From NCBI RefSeq assembly GCF_042686125.1, contig NZ_JBHUOV010000001.1:124001-188000 (forward strand): a DNA stretch of 64,000 nucleotides. Direction: 5' to 3'. Numbering within the stretch: the first letter of the stretch is position 1; every line of letters begins with the position of its first letter. The notes under the pieces are model-generated. The model was given only the letters and a program-made list of their open reading frames with translations. It searched no databases and was not told where the DNA came from. Made by a program: the position numbers and the translations under genes. Positions 1 to 8,925 of the stretch are shown one piece after another. Origin of the DNA: Oceanihabitans iliipiscarium (GTDB taxonomy: Bacteria > Bacteroidota > Bacteroidia > Flavobacteriales > Flavobacteriaceae).

Positions 1-854
1 ATCAAAAAGATGATTTCTTTTATGTTGAAAACGATGGTCAAACCGATTGGGTTGTCTATAAAACACCAAACTCTGGAGTCACTTCTAGAACCTCTAGCAA
101 CACAAGAACAGAGCTTGGTCAAAAAGCCCATTGGATACCTGAAGTTGGCGGAAAACTAACTGGAACATTAAAAGTACAGCATGTCTCTACATCTGGCGAT
201 GCAAGAGTTGCGGCTTCATACTCTGTTGTGGTTGGGCAAATTCATAGTGATGAAGGCCATGAAAACGAGCCCATCAAAATCTTTTATAAAAAATTCCCAA
301 ATCATACAAAAGGATCTGTTTTTTGGAATTATGAAATCAACACAAAAGGCGATAATTCTAAAAGATGGGACTATTCAACTGCTGTTTGGGGTTACGACAT
401 GTCAGTTGTTGGTTCTAGTACAACAACATTTCCTGAAGAACCAAAAGACGGTATTGCTTTAGGTGAAGAATTTAGCTATGAGATAAACGTCTATAAAGGT
501 ATAATGTATCTTACTTTTATAAGTGAAGGTCACGAAACTAGAACATTTACTAAAAGCTTATTGAAATCAGATTTTTCAAGAAAAGAAGATATTCCTGAAC
601 AAATATGGACACTGTATGCTGCTATTGGACGTGATGGTATTGAACGTGAAAATGCATATGCTGGCGAAATAAATTATTTCAAACAAGGCGCTTATAATCA
701 AACCAACGGCAAAGATCCTAAAGACAATATTGTTTGGAGTACTGGATCTGAAACCTATGGAGGAGACATCGTTAAACAATATGCAAATGGTTGTTATGCT
801 GAAGTTTGGTTTAAAGAAGCGACTGTTGGTGCATCTACAGATCCCAATCAATAA
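1..854 (+). CDS. PL7 family alginate lyase, N-terminus outside the window
   Basis: The reading frame is open from the left edge, so the start and any signal peptide are missing. It would cleave alginate by beta-elimination outside the cytoplasm. The three PL7 signature blocks are visible: NTRTELGQ, VVGQIHS and YFKQGAYNQ, which hold the Arg, Gln/His and Tyr of the active site. The canonical final Arg of RTELR is replaced by Gly. It is a close paralogue of the complete PL7 lipoprotein at 4070-5173 and aligns with it along its whole visible length, so about 85 residues are probably missing. It is followed after 11 bp by gluconokinase, suggesting one operon. Confidence 0.93.
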   Translation, partial: QKDDFFYVENDGQTDWVVYKTPNSGVTSRTSSNTRTELGQKAHWIPEVGGKLTGTLKVQHVSTSGDARVAASYSVVVGQIHSDEGHENEPIKIFYKKFPNHTKGSVFWNYEINTKGDNSKRWDYSTAVWGYDMSVVGSSTTTFPEEPKDGIALGEEFSYEINVYKGIMYLTFISEGHETRTFTKSLLKSDFSRKEDIPEQIWTLYAAIGRDGIERENAYAGEINYFKQGAYNQTNGKDPKDNIVWSTGSETYGGDIVKQYANGCYAEVWFKEATVGASTDPNQ

Positions 855-865
855 AACAAGGAACA

Positions 866-1351
866 TTGAATAAAGTCATATTAATAATGGGTGTTTCGGG
901 TTGTGGCAAAAGTACCATCGGAGCATTACTTGCTAAAGAATTAAACATTCCTTTTTTTGATGGTGACGACTTTCACTCAAAAAGTAATATTCAAAAAATG
1001 TCTAACGGACAAGCTTTAAATGATGATGATAGACAAGCTTGGTTAGAAACTTTAAATGATTTGGCTAAAAGGGAACTCGCAAAAAATAGTTGTATCATTG
1101 TTTGTTCTGCGTTAAAGCAAAAGTATCGAGAGACCTTAAGTATAGGTATTAATCAAGAAATAAAATGGGTGTATTTATCAGGCTCTTTTAATCAGATTTA
1201 CAATAGAGTAAATAAGAGACCAGATCACTTTATGCCATCAGATTTATTGCAATCTCAATTTGATGCTTTAGAAGAACCTAAAGATGCATTAAAGATTGAC
1301 ATTAACTTATCACCAGAAGAAATTATAAAAAAGATAAAAACAGATTTATGA
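866..1351 (+). CDS. gntK: Gluconokinase (GntK type)
   Basis: Phosphorylates D-gluconate to 6-phosphogluconate with ATP in the cytoplasm. The 161-residue length is normal for the GntK/IdnK family. The P-loop GVSGCGKST is near residue 10, followed by FDGDDFHS, which contributes substrate and Mg binding, and by CSALKQKYR and RPDHFMP, all typical of the family. The start is a TTG preceded by AAGGA; no ATG gives a complete P-loop. The stop overlaps the next start (ATGA), so it is translationally coupled to 6-phosphogluconate dehydrogenase, the next enzyme in the pathway. Confidence 0.93.
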   Translation: MNKVILIMGVSGCGKSTIGALLAKELNIPFFDGDDFHSKSNIQKMSNGQALNDDDRQAWLETLNDLAKRELAKNSCIIVCSALKQKYRETLSIGINQEIKWVYLSGSFNQIYNRVNKRPDHFMPSDLLQSQFDALEEPKDALKIDINLSPEEIIKKIKTDL

Positions 1352-2757
1352 ATACTTCGGAATTTGGATTATTTGGTTTAGGCGTTATGGGAAAGAGCCT
1401 ATGCCGAAACTTAGCTAATAATGGTTTTAAAATCGCTATGTTTAACAGACATGTCGATGGGATTGAAGTTGATGTTGCTAAAAACTTTAAAGCAGAGCAT
1501 CCCGAATTATCTGAAGCTGATGCTTTTGATGATATTTCGGCTTTTGTAAATGCCTTAGAAACCCCGAGAAAAATCATGCTCATGGTGAATGCAGGTAAAA
1601 CAATCGATTATGTCATTGAAGATTTACTGCCTCATTTATCAGAAAATGACATACTAATTGATGGTGGAAACTCAAACTATAAAAAAACTAAAGAACGCTA
1701 CGAGTATTTAAAATCTAAAGGCATTCATTTTATAGGAACAGGTGTTTCTGGTGGCGAAGAAGGCGCTTTAAAAGGACCATCGATAATGCCAAGTGGAGAT
1801 TTGGAAGCTTATAATAATGTGAAGCCTTTTTTGGAAAAAATTTCAGCAAAAGACCAAAATAACTTACCATGTTGCACCTATGTTGGGCCTGAAGGTAGTG
1901 GTCATTTTATAAAAATGGTACACAATGGTGTCGAGTATGTTGAAATGCAATTACTAGCTGAAGTTATCACTATTTTGGAAGCTTCGGGTCATGACTTAGA
2001 TGAGATTGCTAACATTTTAGAATCTTGGAAAAATACGGCTAATAGCTATTTATTAGAAATAACTATAGATATTTTAAGAAAAAAGGAAAGCAGCGATTGG
2101 CTTGTAAATAAGATATTGGACAAAGCAGGTAATAAAGGCACAGGAAATTGGACTACCATTGCTTCAGCAGAACTTGGCGTGCCGAGTACCTTGATTGCCT
2201 CTGCCCTATTTTCACGCTATATTTCGTTTTATAAAGAGGAACGCATTCAGCTAAATGAGAAGTTAAAAAAAGAAAATATTTCCAAATTAAACCTATCAAC
2301 AAATGATGTTTTAGAAGCTTATCAGTTTGCAAGAATTATAAATCACTACCAAGGGTTTAAACTCATTGCTGAAGCTTCGAATAAATTTTTATGGCATCTA
2401 AATTTAAGTGAAATTGCTAGAATCTGGACGAATGGTTGCATCATAAGATCAACACTAATGGAAGAATTGGTTGAGGTCTTTAAAATAACGACTAATATTT
2501 TAACCAATCAAAAATTAATAAATATCGTTAACCAATATAAGCTTTCAGCAAAAAAAGTGGTTTCAGAATGTGTTCTTAATGATATTACTGCGCCTTGTTT
2601 AGGAGAGTCTATTCAATTTTTAAATGGAATTACAACAGCAAATTCTTCAGCAAATATCATTCAAGCGCAACGTGATTATTTTGGAGCGCATACATATCAA
2701 AGAAATGATGATGATGGCGTGAAAAGTCATCATACCATTTGGAATAAAACAAACTAA
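1348..2757 (+). CDS. gnd: 6-phosphogluconate dehydrogenase, decarboxylating
   Basis: Oxidises 6-phosphogluconate to ribulose 5-phosphate and CO2 with reduction of NADP or NAD. The 469 residues match the family's usual length. The N-terminal Rossmann motif is GLFGLGVMGKSLCRN; LIDGGNSNY, GTGVSGGEEGA and the catalytic-Lys block HFIKMVHNGVEY follow, then GNKGTGNWT in the C-terminal helical domain. It starts inside the stop of gntK and is followed within 5 bp by a transporter gene. Its presence between two alginate lyase genes is unusual, because alginate breakdown goes through KDG and KDPG; it may supply reducing power or handle co-occurring gluconate. Confidence 0.95.
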   Translation: MNTSEFGLFGLGVMGKSLCRNLANNGFKIAMFNRHVDGIEVDVAKNFKAEHPELSEADAFDDISAFVNALETPRKIMLMVNAGKTIDYVIEDLLPHLSENDILIDGGNSNYKKTKERYEYLKSKGIHFIGTGVSGGEEGALKGPSIMPSGDLEAYNNVKPFLEKISAKDQNNLPCCTYVGPEGSGHFIKMVHNGVEYVEMQLLAEVITILEASGHDLDEIANILESWKNTANSYLLEITIDILRKKESSDWLVNKILDKAGNKGTGNWTTIASAELGVPSTLIASALFSRYISFYKEERIQLNEKLKKENISKLNLSTNDVLEAYQFARIINHYQGFKLIAEASNKFLWHLNLSEIARIWTNGCIIRSTLMEELVEVFKITTNILTNQKLINIVNQYKLSAKKVVSECVLNDITAPCLGESIQFLNGITTANSSANIIQAQRDYFGAHTYQRNDDDGVKSHHTIWNKTN

Positions 2758-2761
2758 TATT

Positions 2762-4036
2762 ATGGATTCAACAACACCAAAGAAATCTTTACTCAAAAAA
2801 ATTATTGCCATCATATTAGGGTTTGGCCCAGGTATTTTCGCCATTGGTTACACTATTGGAACAGGTAGTGTAACATCTATGATTGTAGCAGGAAGCAAGT
2901 TCAACATGCAATTGCTTTGGGTACTTTTATTAAGTTGCATCTTCTCAGGCGTACTCATGTTTGCTTATGGAAACTACGGATTAATAACTGGCGAAACAGC
3001 ACTCTACGGATTTAAAAAACATTTAAAATTTGGTAAAGCTTTAGCCATATTAATTATAATAGGCATAACCTTTGGACAGTGGAATTCCTTAATGGGAATT
3101 CTAGGTATTTCCTCAAATATTATTTTTGAAATACTGGCTGTGAATTTTGATGGATTAAGCACTTTCAAATATGAAGCAGTTCTAATAATAGCCATTATTA
3201 TAATAATTACATTTTACTTATTAATGTTGGTTGGGAAATACACATTTTTTGAAAAAATACTGGTCATATTTGTGACTTTAATGGGATTCTCATTTATACT
3301 TTCATTATGTTTTGTTCAACCACTTCCTATGGATGTTGTAAAAGGATTAATACCAACGATTCCTGATGTTCCTGGTGGTAAAATGTTAGTCGCTGCTTTT
3401 GTTGGAACGACGATGGCTTCAGCAACATTTTTATCAAGACCATTATTTGTAAAAGGAAAAGGCTGGACGATTAAAAACTTAGATCAACAAAAAAAGGATT
3501 CTATTACAGCTGCAATTTTAATATTTATTATCAGTGGAGTAATTATGGCTGTGGCTGCAGGAGCTTTATATTATGAAGGAAAAGAAGTAACACATGTATT
3601 GGATATGGCAAATACCTTAGAACCAGTGGCAGGTAAATGGGCGGTTACTATTTTCTTTTTTGGTGCCTTAAGTGCAGGTTTATCATCTATTTTTCCGTGT
3701 TTGTTAATTGCACCTTTATTAATTGCAGATTATCAATCTGGAGAGTTGGATACAAACTCAAAACAATTCAGAATTATAACGTTTATCGCTTGTTTAGTGG
3801 CTTTAATTGGACCAGCTTTTGGCGCCAACCCCATTGAAGTTCAAATTCTTTCTCAAGTATTTAATGTATTTGTGTTACCAGCTGTCGTATTAGGGATTAT
3901 TTTAATGGTAAATAGTAAAAAAATAATGAAAAACTATAAGACCAGTGTAGGAGTGAATATCGGACTTTTTGCAGCACTGTTCTTTTCATTAGTGATTTCA
4001 TATAATGGGATAGTTGCGTTAACAGAATATTTCTAA
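2762..4036 (+). CDS. Nramp-fold membrane transporter lacking the metal-ligand motifs
   Basis: A 424-residue protein with about eleven hydrophobic segments. The first segment, GFGPGIFAIGYTIGTGSV, aligns with TM1 of Nramp/MntH, but the metal-binding DPGN is replaced by IGTG. In the segment aligning with TM6 the MPH motif reads MAS (VGTTMASATFLSRP). Canonical divalent-metal transport is therefore doubtful. The gene is 4 bp after gnd and 33 bp before a PL7 lyase. From context it might carry gluconate or another organic acid with a proton, but this is inference; the fold assignment is firmer than the substrate. Confidence 0.75.
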   Translation: MDSTTPKKSLLKKIIAIILGFGPGIFAIGYTIGTGSVTSMIVAGSKFNMQLLWVLLLSCIFSGVLMFAYGNYGLITGETALYGFKKHLKFGKALAILIIIGITFGQWNSLMGILGISSNIIFEILAVNFDGLSTFKYEAVLIIAIIIIITFYLLMLVGKYTFFEKILVIFVTLMGFSFILSLCFVQPLPMDVVKGLIPTIPDVPGGKMLVAAFVGTTMASATFLSRPLFVKGKGWTIKNLDQQKKDSITAAILIFIISGVIMAVAAGALYYEGKEVTHVLDMANTLEPVAGKWAVTIFFFGALSAGLSSIFPCLLIAPLLIADYQSGELDTNSKQFRIITFIACLVALIGPAFGANPIEVQILSQVFNVFVLPAVVLGIILMVNSKKIMKNYKTSVGVNIGLFAALFFSLVISYNGIVALTEYF

Positions 4037-4069
4037 AAAAAATAAAACATAAAATTAAATAATACCACC

Positions 4070-5173
4070 ATGAATAAAAAAACAACCACAATTGCACTTT
4101 GTATTTTATGTGCCATTTTTACACTGAATAGCTGTAAGAACACAGCTAAAAAAGTAGAGGAAACAACTGAAGAAAAAGAGACTGAAAAAACAGTATATGC
4201 CAGTGATGTCATTCCGTTTTTTGATCATTGGAAATTAATCTTAGGTGATGGATCAAATGTTGGAATCGCCAATAATTTTGAAAACAAAGATTACTTTTAT
4301 ACAACTAACGATGGTAAAAATGATTGGGTGGTTTTTAAAACGCCTAATGGAGGCAATACACATGGCACCTCTAATAATACGAGAACCGAATTAGCACAAA
4401 CCAAAAAATGGTACCCTAAAACAGCTGATGATAAATTAACCGCAACACTTAAGGTTATGAATGTATCTGCTACAGGAGATGCAAGAGTAGCTGCTTCACA
4501 TGCTGTTGTTGTAGGACAAATTCATAGTGCAGATAAACATGAAAATGAACCTTTAAAAATATTCTACAAAAAATTTCCAGGTCATAGTAAAGGTTCTGTG
4601 TTTTGGCATTATGAAATTAACACAGCAGGTGATGATAATTCTGGACGCTGGGATTATTCTTCAGCGGTTTGGGGACATGATTTTTCTGTAGTTGGTGACA
4701 CTGAAAACACCTATCCTGAAGAACCAGAGGATGGGATTACTTTAGATGAAGAATTTAGCTATGAAGTAGTCGTTAAGGATGGTATTATGACATTGAAGTT
4801 TACAAGTGAAGGGCATGAAACCAAAACCTTTACAAAAAACTTAATTGAATCAGAATACACAACAAAAGCAGATATCCCTGAGCAAACCCAAAAACTATTT
4901 GTTCCTATTGGTCAAGATGGTGTAGAACGAAAAGAGGCATACTCAGGTGAAGGTTGCTTTTTTAAACTTGGTGCTTATAACCAAACAAATGGAAAATCAC
5001 CAGAAGTGAATAGAAACTGGTGTTCTGGTGCTGAAACACATGGTGGTGATGTTCAAAAACAATATGCCGACGGAAATTATGCTGAAGTTTGGTTTAAAAC
5101 AGGAAGTATTTCTGTAAGTGACAATGCCGTGTCTAACGAAGGGTATTTCAGCAAAAATGATAAAGTAAAATAA
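4070..5173 (+). CDS. PL7 family alginate lyase, lipoprotein
   Basis: Cleaves alginate by beta-elimination. The first 22 residues form a lipoprotein signal ending in the lipobox LNSC, so the enzyme is probably anchored in the outer membrane. A Glu/Lys-rich linker (about residues 25-45) precedes a single PL7 jelly-roll domain with TRTELAQ, VVVGQIHS and CFFKLGAYNQ. Compared with the usual YFKxGxYxQ the first Tyr is Phe, and the last residue of RTELR is Ala; the second Tyr and the QIH motif are intact. It is a paralogue of the lyase at the left edge of the window and lies 12 bp before an SDR gene. Confidence 0.95.
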   Translation: MNKKTTTIALCILCAIFTLNSCKNTAKKVEETTEEKETEKTVYASDVIPFFDHWKLILGDGSNVGIANNFENKDYFYTTNDGKNDWVVFKTPNGGNTHGTSNNTRTELAQTKKWYPKTADDKLTATLKVMNVSATGDARVAASHAVVVGQIHSADKHENEPLKIFYKKFPGHSKGSVFWHYEINTAGDDNSGRWDYSSAVWGHDFSVVGDTENTYPEEPEDGITLDEEFSYEVVVKDGIMTLKFTSEGHETKTFTKNLIESEYTTKADIPEQTQKLFVPIGQDGVERKEAYSGEGCFFKLGAYNQTNGKSPEVNRNWCSGAETHGGDVQKQYADGNYAEVWFKTGSISVSDNAVSNEGYFSKNDKVK

Positions 5174-5184
5174 GTTATAAAACG

Positions 5185-5952
5185 ATGATAGAAAATAAAT
5201 TAACAGGTAAAAACATACTGATTACAGCTGGTGCTCAAGGTATTGGTGAAGCCATTACAAAGCATTTTATAGATAGTGGCGCCAATGTAGCCATTCACTA
5301 TTTCTCTAGTGCAGACACAGCAAATGCTTTGGTAGGTGATGCAACTAATAAAGGACAAAAAGCAGTAGCCATTAGTGGCGATTTAACAAAAGAATCTGAT
5401 GCTAATGCTTTAGTTGAAAAAACAGTAGAAACATTAGGAAGCTTAGACATACTTATTAATAATGCAGGTTCATTGGTTGCTCGCAAATTGCTCAATGAGT
5501 TGGAAGCTGAATTCTGGCATAAAGTCATGGATATAAACATGACATCAATGCAATTTGTAACGCGAGCTGCAACTCCTTATTTAGCAAAAAACGATAACAG
5601 TAGCATTGTTAATTTGGCATCACTTGCAGGACGGAAAGGTGGTCATCCTGGTTCATTGGCATATGCTACGAGCAAAGGAGCTATCCTAACTTATACACGT
5701 GCGCTTTCAACAGAACTTGGTCCAAAAGGTGTTCGCGTTAATGCGGTAGCACCTGGTTTAATTTTAGGCACATCATTCCATAATACACATACCACGAAAG
5801 AATCTGCAGCTAAAACAATTGAAGGAATACCAATTAATCGTGCAGGAAATGCTGACGATGTAGCAAGAGCTGTTCTATATCTTGCATCTGAATATGATGG
5901 TTTTATAACAGGAGCAACACTAGACATAAATGGTGGTGTTTATAATATGTAA
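5185..5952 (+). CDS. SDR family oxidoreductase, candidate DEH reductase
   Basis: A classical short-chain dehydrogenase of 255 residues. The cofactor motif is TAGAQGIGEA, then NNAG near residue 93, and the catalytic Ser-Tyr-Lys in NLASLAGRKG and YATSK. The C-terminal part contains APGLILGTSFHNT, similar to the IGTKFH and IDTPFH stretches of the SDRs at 16982 and 16194, so the three are probably related in substrate. In alginate loci one such enzyme reduces DEH (4-deoxy-L-erythro-5-hexoseulose uronate) to KDG; which of the three does so cannot be told from the sequence. Last gene of the first operon. Confidence 0.88.
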   Translation: MIENKLTGKNILITAGAQGIGEAITKHFIDSGANVAIHYFSSADTANALVGDATNKGQKAVAISGDLTKESDANALVEKTVETLGSLDILINNAGSLVARKLLNELEAEFWHKVMDINMTSMQFVTRAATPYLAKNDNSSIVNLASLAGRKGGHPGSLAYATSKGAILTYTRALSTELGPKGVRVNAVAPGLILGTSFHNTHTTKESAAKTIEGIPINRAGNADDVARAVLYLASEYDGFITGATLDINGGVYNM

Positions 5953-5988
5953 ATGTGCTGTCATTGATTATTATGTAGCATTTTTTAA
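5951..5988 (+). terminator. Possible weak terminator after the first operon
   Basis: A short stem TGCT/AGCA, with inner CAT/ATG pairing, is followed by six T residues just after the SDR stop codon. The stem is weak, so this is only a plausible transcription end. Confidence 0.3.
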
Positions 5989-6048
5989 TGAAATATTTAC
6001 ACGCTGTAGTTAAATTAACACAGAAATGAGTTAAATTTCTATACATTA

Positions 6049-6079
6049 TTTGGTAAATGCCAAAAATCTTGTATATTGG
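6049..6079 (+). promoter_or_regulatory. Promoter of the PL17 gene
   Basis: A -33 element TTG (6050-6052) is followed by exactly 19 nt and then TATATTGG (6072-6079), one base short of the consensus TAnnTTTG. The same TTG-N19 layout is found before susC. The predicted transcript start near 6084 lies inside the tandem operator and leaves a leader of about 24 nt. Confidence 0.6.
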
Positions 6080-6100
6080 TAAACCAATCTGGTAAACCAA
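6076..6100 (+). promoter_or_regulatory. Tandem operator, GntR/FadR type, before PL17
   Basis: TTGGTAAACCAA (6076-6087) is followed 13 bp on by CTGGTAAACCAA (6089-6100). Each fits the palindrome TTGGTnnACCAA, close to the TTGGTATACCAA operators of the FadR-subfamily uronate regulators ExuR and UxuR. It overlaps the -7 element and transcript start, a position suited to repression. The GntR regulator at 14012 is the likely binder. The same array occurs at 8923-8947. Confidence 0.75.
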
Positions 6101-6107
6101 TTTTAAT

Positions 6108-8378
6108 ATGAAAAATGTATCATCTTATATACTTATTTTAGTGGCTGTTCTAGCTACTACATTTTCATGTAAAGATCAGGTTACCTCTAAGTCAGCTAAT
6201 GAAAATACGACAATTTCTGATGCTCATCCAAAACTAATTTTAACTGCTCAAGGCGTCAAAGACATAAGAGCACAATTAGGTACGATTCCAATTTTTGACA
6301 ATACCTTAGCCAAGGTAAAAGAAGAAATAGATGCTGAAATTGAAGCAGGTATTGAAGTGCCAATTCCAAAAGATTATTCTGGAGGATACACGCATGTACA
6401 ACACAAACGTAATTGGGTCGTATTGCAAAAAGCAGGTGTATTGTACCAAATTTTGGGTGACGAAAAATATGCCAAATATGTCAAAGACATGTTAATGGAA
6501 TATGAAGCTTTGTACAAGACATTACCGCTTCATCCAAAAACAAGATCCTATGCTAGAGGCAAATTATTCTGGCAATGTTTAAACGATTCAAATTGGTTAG
6601 TGTATGTAAGTCAGGCGTACGATTGTATTTACAATTATTTATCTGAAGAAGAGCGCAGCAAACTAGAAACAAATCTCTTTAGACCTTTCGCAGATCATAT
6701 TTCAATAGATAGTCCACAGTTTTACCAAAGAGTTCACAATCATAGTACTTGGGGCAATGCCGCAGTGGGTATGATTGGTTTGGTGATGAACGACCAGGAA
6801 TTAATTGATCGTGCTTTATACGGCATTAAAGATTTAAAACTTGATGCTACTAAAAAAGATGATGATGGCGGATTTTTAAACAAAGACGGAAAAGCAGGTT
6901 TTTTAGCAAATATAGAAGAACCGTTTTCACCAGATGGCTATTATAACGAAGGACCATATTACCAACGCTACGCCATGTATCCATTTCTGATTTTTGCCGA
7001 AGGGTTACATAACGTAAAACCCGAATTAAAAATATTTGAATATAAAGATGGCGTTTTACTCAAATCAATAAATGCCTTATTGAACTTATCAGATGCTGAT
7101 GGCGATTTTTTTCCACTTAATGATGGCCAAAAAGGCATGTCATATTACAACAGTGCTTTAGTAACTGCTGTAGATATTTCATATCATTATGGAGATCAAG
7201 ATCCTGGTTTATTGAGTATCGCAAAAGAGCAAAACCAAGTATTGTTAGACGATTCTGGGTTAGCAGTTGCTCTGGGTATTAAAAACGGAAAAGAAGAACC
7301 TTTCAATAAAAAGTCGATTAATCTTTCTGATGGGCCAAACGGAACTCAAGGAGGCGTCGCTATTTTGAGGAATCAAGATATTGAGCTCGTATTTAAGTAT
7401 GCAGCGCAAGGCTCAAGTCATGGTCATTACGATAAGTTATCGTATTCTTTATATGAAAAAGGCGAAGAAATTCTTCAAGATTATGGTTTAGCTCGTTTTG
7501 TAAATATTGAGCAGAAAGGTGGTGGGAATTATCTAAAAGAAAACAAAACTTGGGCAAAACAAACTATCGCGCATAACACTTTAATACAAAATGAGACCTC
7601 TCATTTCAATGCTAATTATGACATAGGAAGTCAGCATCATTCGGTACTACATTATTTTTCTTCAGAAAATGAAAATGTGAAAGTAGCAAGTGCAAAAGAA
7701 TCTAATGCTTATCCTGGTACAGAAATGCTTCGTACAATGGCTATCATTAAAGATGAAGATTTTGAAAAGCCATACCTACTAGATATTATGAAGGTGACTT
7801 CAGCTTCAACTCAGCAATATGACTTTCCTTTTTACTATTTCGGACAAGTATTGCAAACTAATTTTGAATATAAAACAAAAGAAACTTTAAAAGCTTTAGG
7901 GAGTAAAAATGGATATCAACATTTATATCTAGAAGCTACTGCAAAAGCAAATAGTGATAATTCTAAATTCTCATGGTTTAGCAATAATAAATTTTACACG
8001 TTAACAACAGTAACTAATCATAAAGATGAATTGTTATTCACAAGAATTGGTGCTAACGATCCAGAATTTAACTTAAGACGAGATCCGGCTTTAATATTAA
8101 GAACCAGAAACTCTAAAAACAAAACATTTGTTTCAGTAATAGAGAGTCATGGAAGTTATAGTCCAGTTACAGAATCCGCAGTAAACTCAAAAAGTAATAT
8201 CAAAGAATTAAAAGTTGTTTTAGATACTGAAGCATATACGGCTGTACAACTAACCAATATTAAGGGTAATACAAAACTATTTATAACAGCAAATACCAAT
8301 GCTTCAAAAGAGGCAAAACATAACATAACAATCAACGATAAGAATTATGAGTGGTCTGGTTCTTATTATTTCAATTAA
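6108..8378 (+). CDS. PL17 family oligoalginate lyase, lipoprotein
   Basis: Exolytic lyase that releases unsaturated monouronates from alginate oligomers. The signal ends in a lipobox (TTFSC), so it is probably a periplasmic or surface lipoprotein. The N-terminal alpha/alpha toroid holds the catalytic block RVHNHSTWGNAA (Asn211, His212) and the tyrosines of PDGYYNEGPYYQRY (about 278-285). The C-terminal heparinase II/III beta domain begins near residue 400 and has SSHGHYDKLSYSLYEKG, where the conserved His and Tyr sit. Its 756 residues match PL17 enzymes. It opens the second operon with kdgF 17 bp downstream, under the tandem operator. Confidence 0.95.
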   Translation: MKNVSSYILILVAVLATTFSCKDQVTSKSANENTTISDAHPKLILTAQGVKDIRAQLGTIPIFDNTLAKVKEEIDAEIEAGIEVPIPKDYSGGYTHVQHKRNWVVLQKAGVLYQILGDEKYAKYVKDMLMEYEALYKTLPLHPKTRSYARGKLFWQCLNDSNWLVYVSQAYDCIYNYLSEEERSKLETNLFRPFADHISIDSPQFYQRVHNHSTWGNAAVGMIGLVMNDQELIDRALYGIKDLKLDATKKDDDGGFLNKDGKAGFLANIEEPFSPDGYYNEGPYYQRYAMYPFLIFAEGLHNVKPELKIFEYKDGVLLKSINALLNLSDADGDFFPLNDGQKGMSYYNSALVTAVDISYHYGDQDPGLLSIAKEQNQVLLDDSGLAVALGIKNGKEEPFNKKSINLSDGPNGTQGGVAILRNQDIELVFKYAAQGSSHGHYDKLSYSLYEKGEEILQDYGLARFVNIEQKGGGNYLKENKTWAKQTIAHNTLIQNETSHFNANYDIGSQHHSVLHYFSSENENVKVASAKESNAYPGTEMLRTMAIIKDEDFEKPYLLDIMKVTSASTQQYDFPFYYFGQVLQTNFEYKTKETLKALGSKNGYQHLYLEATAKANSDNSKFSWFSNNKFYTLTTVTNHKDELLFTRIGANDPEFNLRRDPALILRTRNSKNKTFVSVIESHGSYSPVTESAVNSKSNIKELKVVLDTEAYTAVQLTNIKGNTKLFITANTNASKEAKHNITINDKNYEWSGSYYFN

Positions 8379-8395
8379 AATAAAACAGATAAAAA

Positions 8396-8767
8396 ATGAA
8401 ACGATTTAGTGAAAAGTACATTATTACAAAAAACATGGAATGGGAAGAACTGGGAGGCGGGGTCTCAAGAAAGTTTTTAGGATACGATAACCAAATCATG
8501 ATGGTAAGAGTAAAATTTGAAAAAGGTGCATTAGGATCACCACACCAACATTTTCATACACAAGCAACGTTTTGTGTGTCTGGTAAATTTGAATTTGAAA
8601 TTGATGGTGTAAAGCAAATTGTAGAAGCAGGAGATGGTGTATATATTGAACCTAATTTGTTACACAGCGCTGTTTGCTTGGAGGAAGGTGAGTTAATTGA
8701 CACATTTAGTCCTGTAAGAGAAGATTTCTTAAGTGGTGGTGAGGTATCTTATTTTGGAGATAAATAG
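8396..8767 (+). CDS. kdgF: KdgF-like cupin, unsaturated monouronate ring-opening protein
   Basis: A single-domain cupin of 123 residues. KdgF proteins convert 4,5-unsaturated uronate monomers to linear ketonised sugars (DEH), the step right after PL17. The metal-binding residues are visible in SPHQHFHTQATF and in the later IEPNLLHSAVC; the glycine turns around GDGVYIEP are typical of cupins. No signal peptide is seen, so it should be cytoplasmic. It follows the PL17 gene by 17 bp under the same promoter. Confidence 0.9.
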   Translation: MKRFSEKYIITKNMEWEELGGGVSRKFLGYDNQIMMVRVKFEKGALGSPHQHFHTQATFCVSGKFEFEIDGVKQIVEAGDGVYIEPNLLHSAVCLEEGELIDTFSPVREDFLSGGEVSYFGDK

Positions 8768-8895
8768 TCATTATAAAAATTATAATAATCCAATTTATAA
8801 AGGTTTATGCAATAGTAAAATTCTCACAAATAAGAAAATCTTTGCTATTTTAACTCAATTCTTTTCTTTTTTAACATATTAATTTTACTAAAACG

Positions 8896-8925
8896 TTGGA
8901 TTTAACAAAATTTTATATATATTTG
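8896..8925 (+). promoter_or_regulatory. Promoter of the susC-susD operon
   Basis: TTG at 8896-8898, 19 nt, then TATATTTG at 8918-8925, an exact match to the Bacteroidota -7 consensus TAnnTTTG. The predicted transcript start is near 8930, giving a leader of about 210 nt before susC. Confidence 0.8.
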
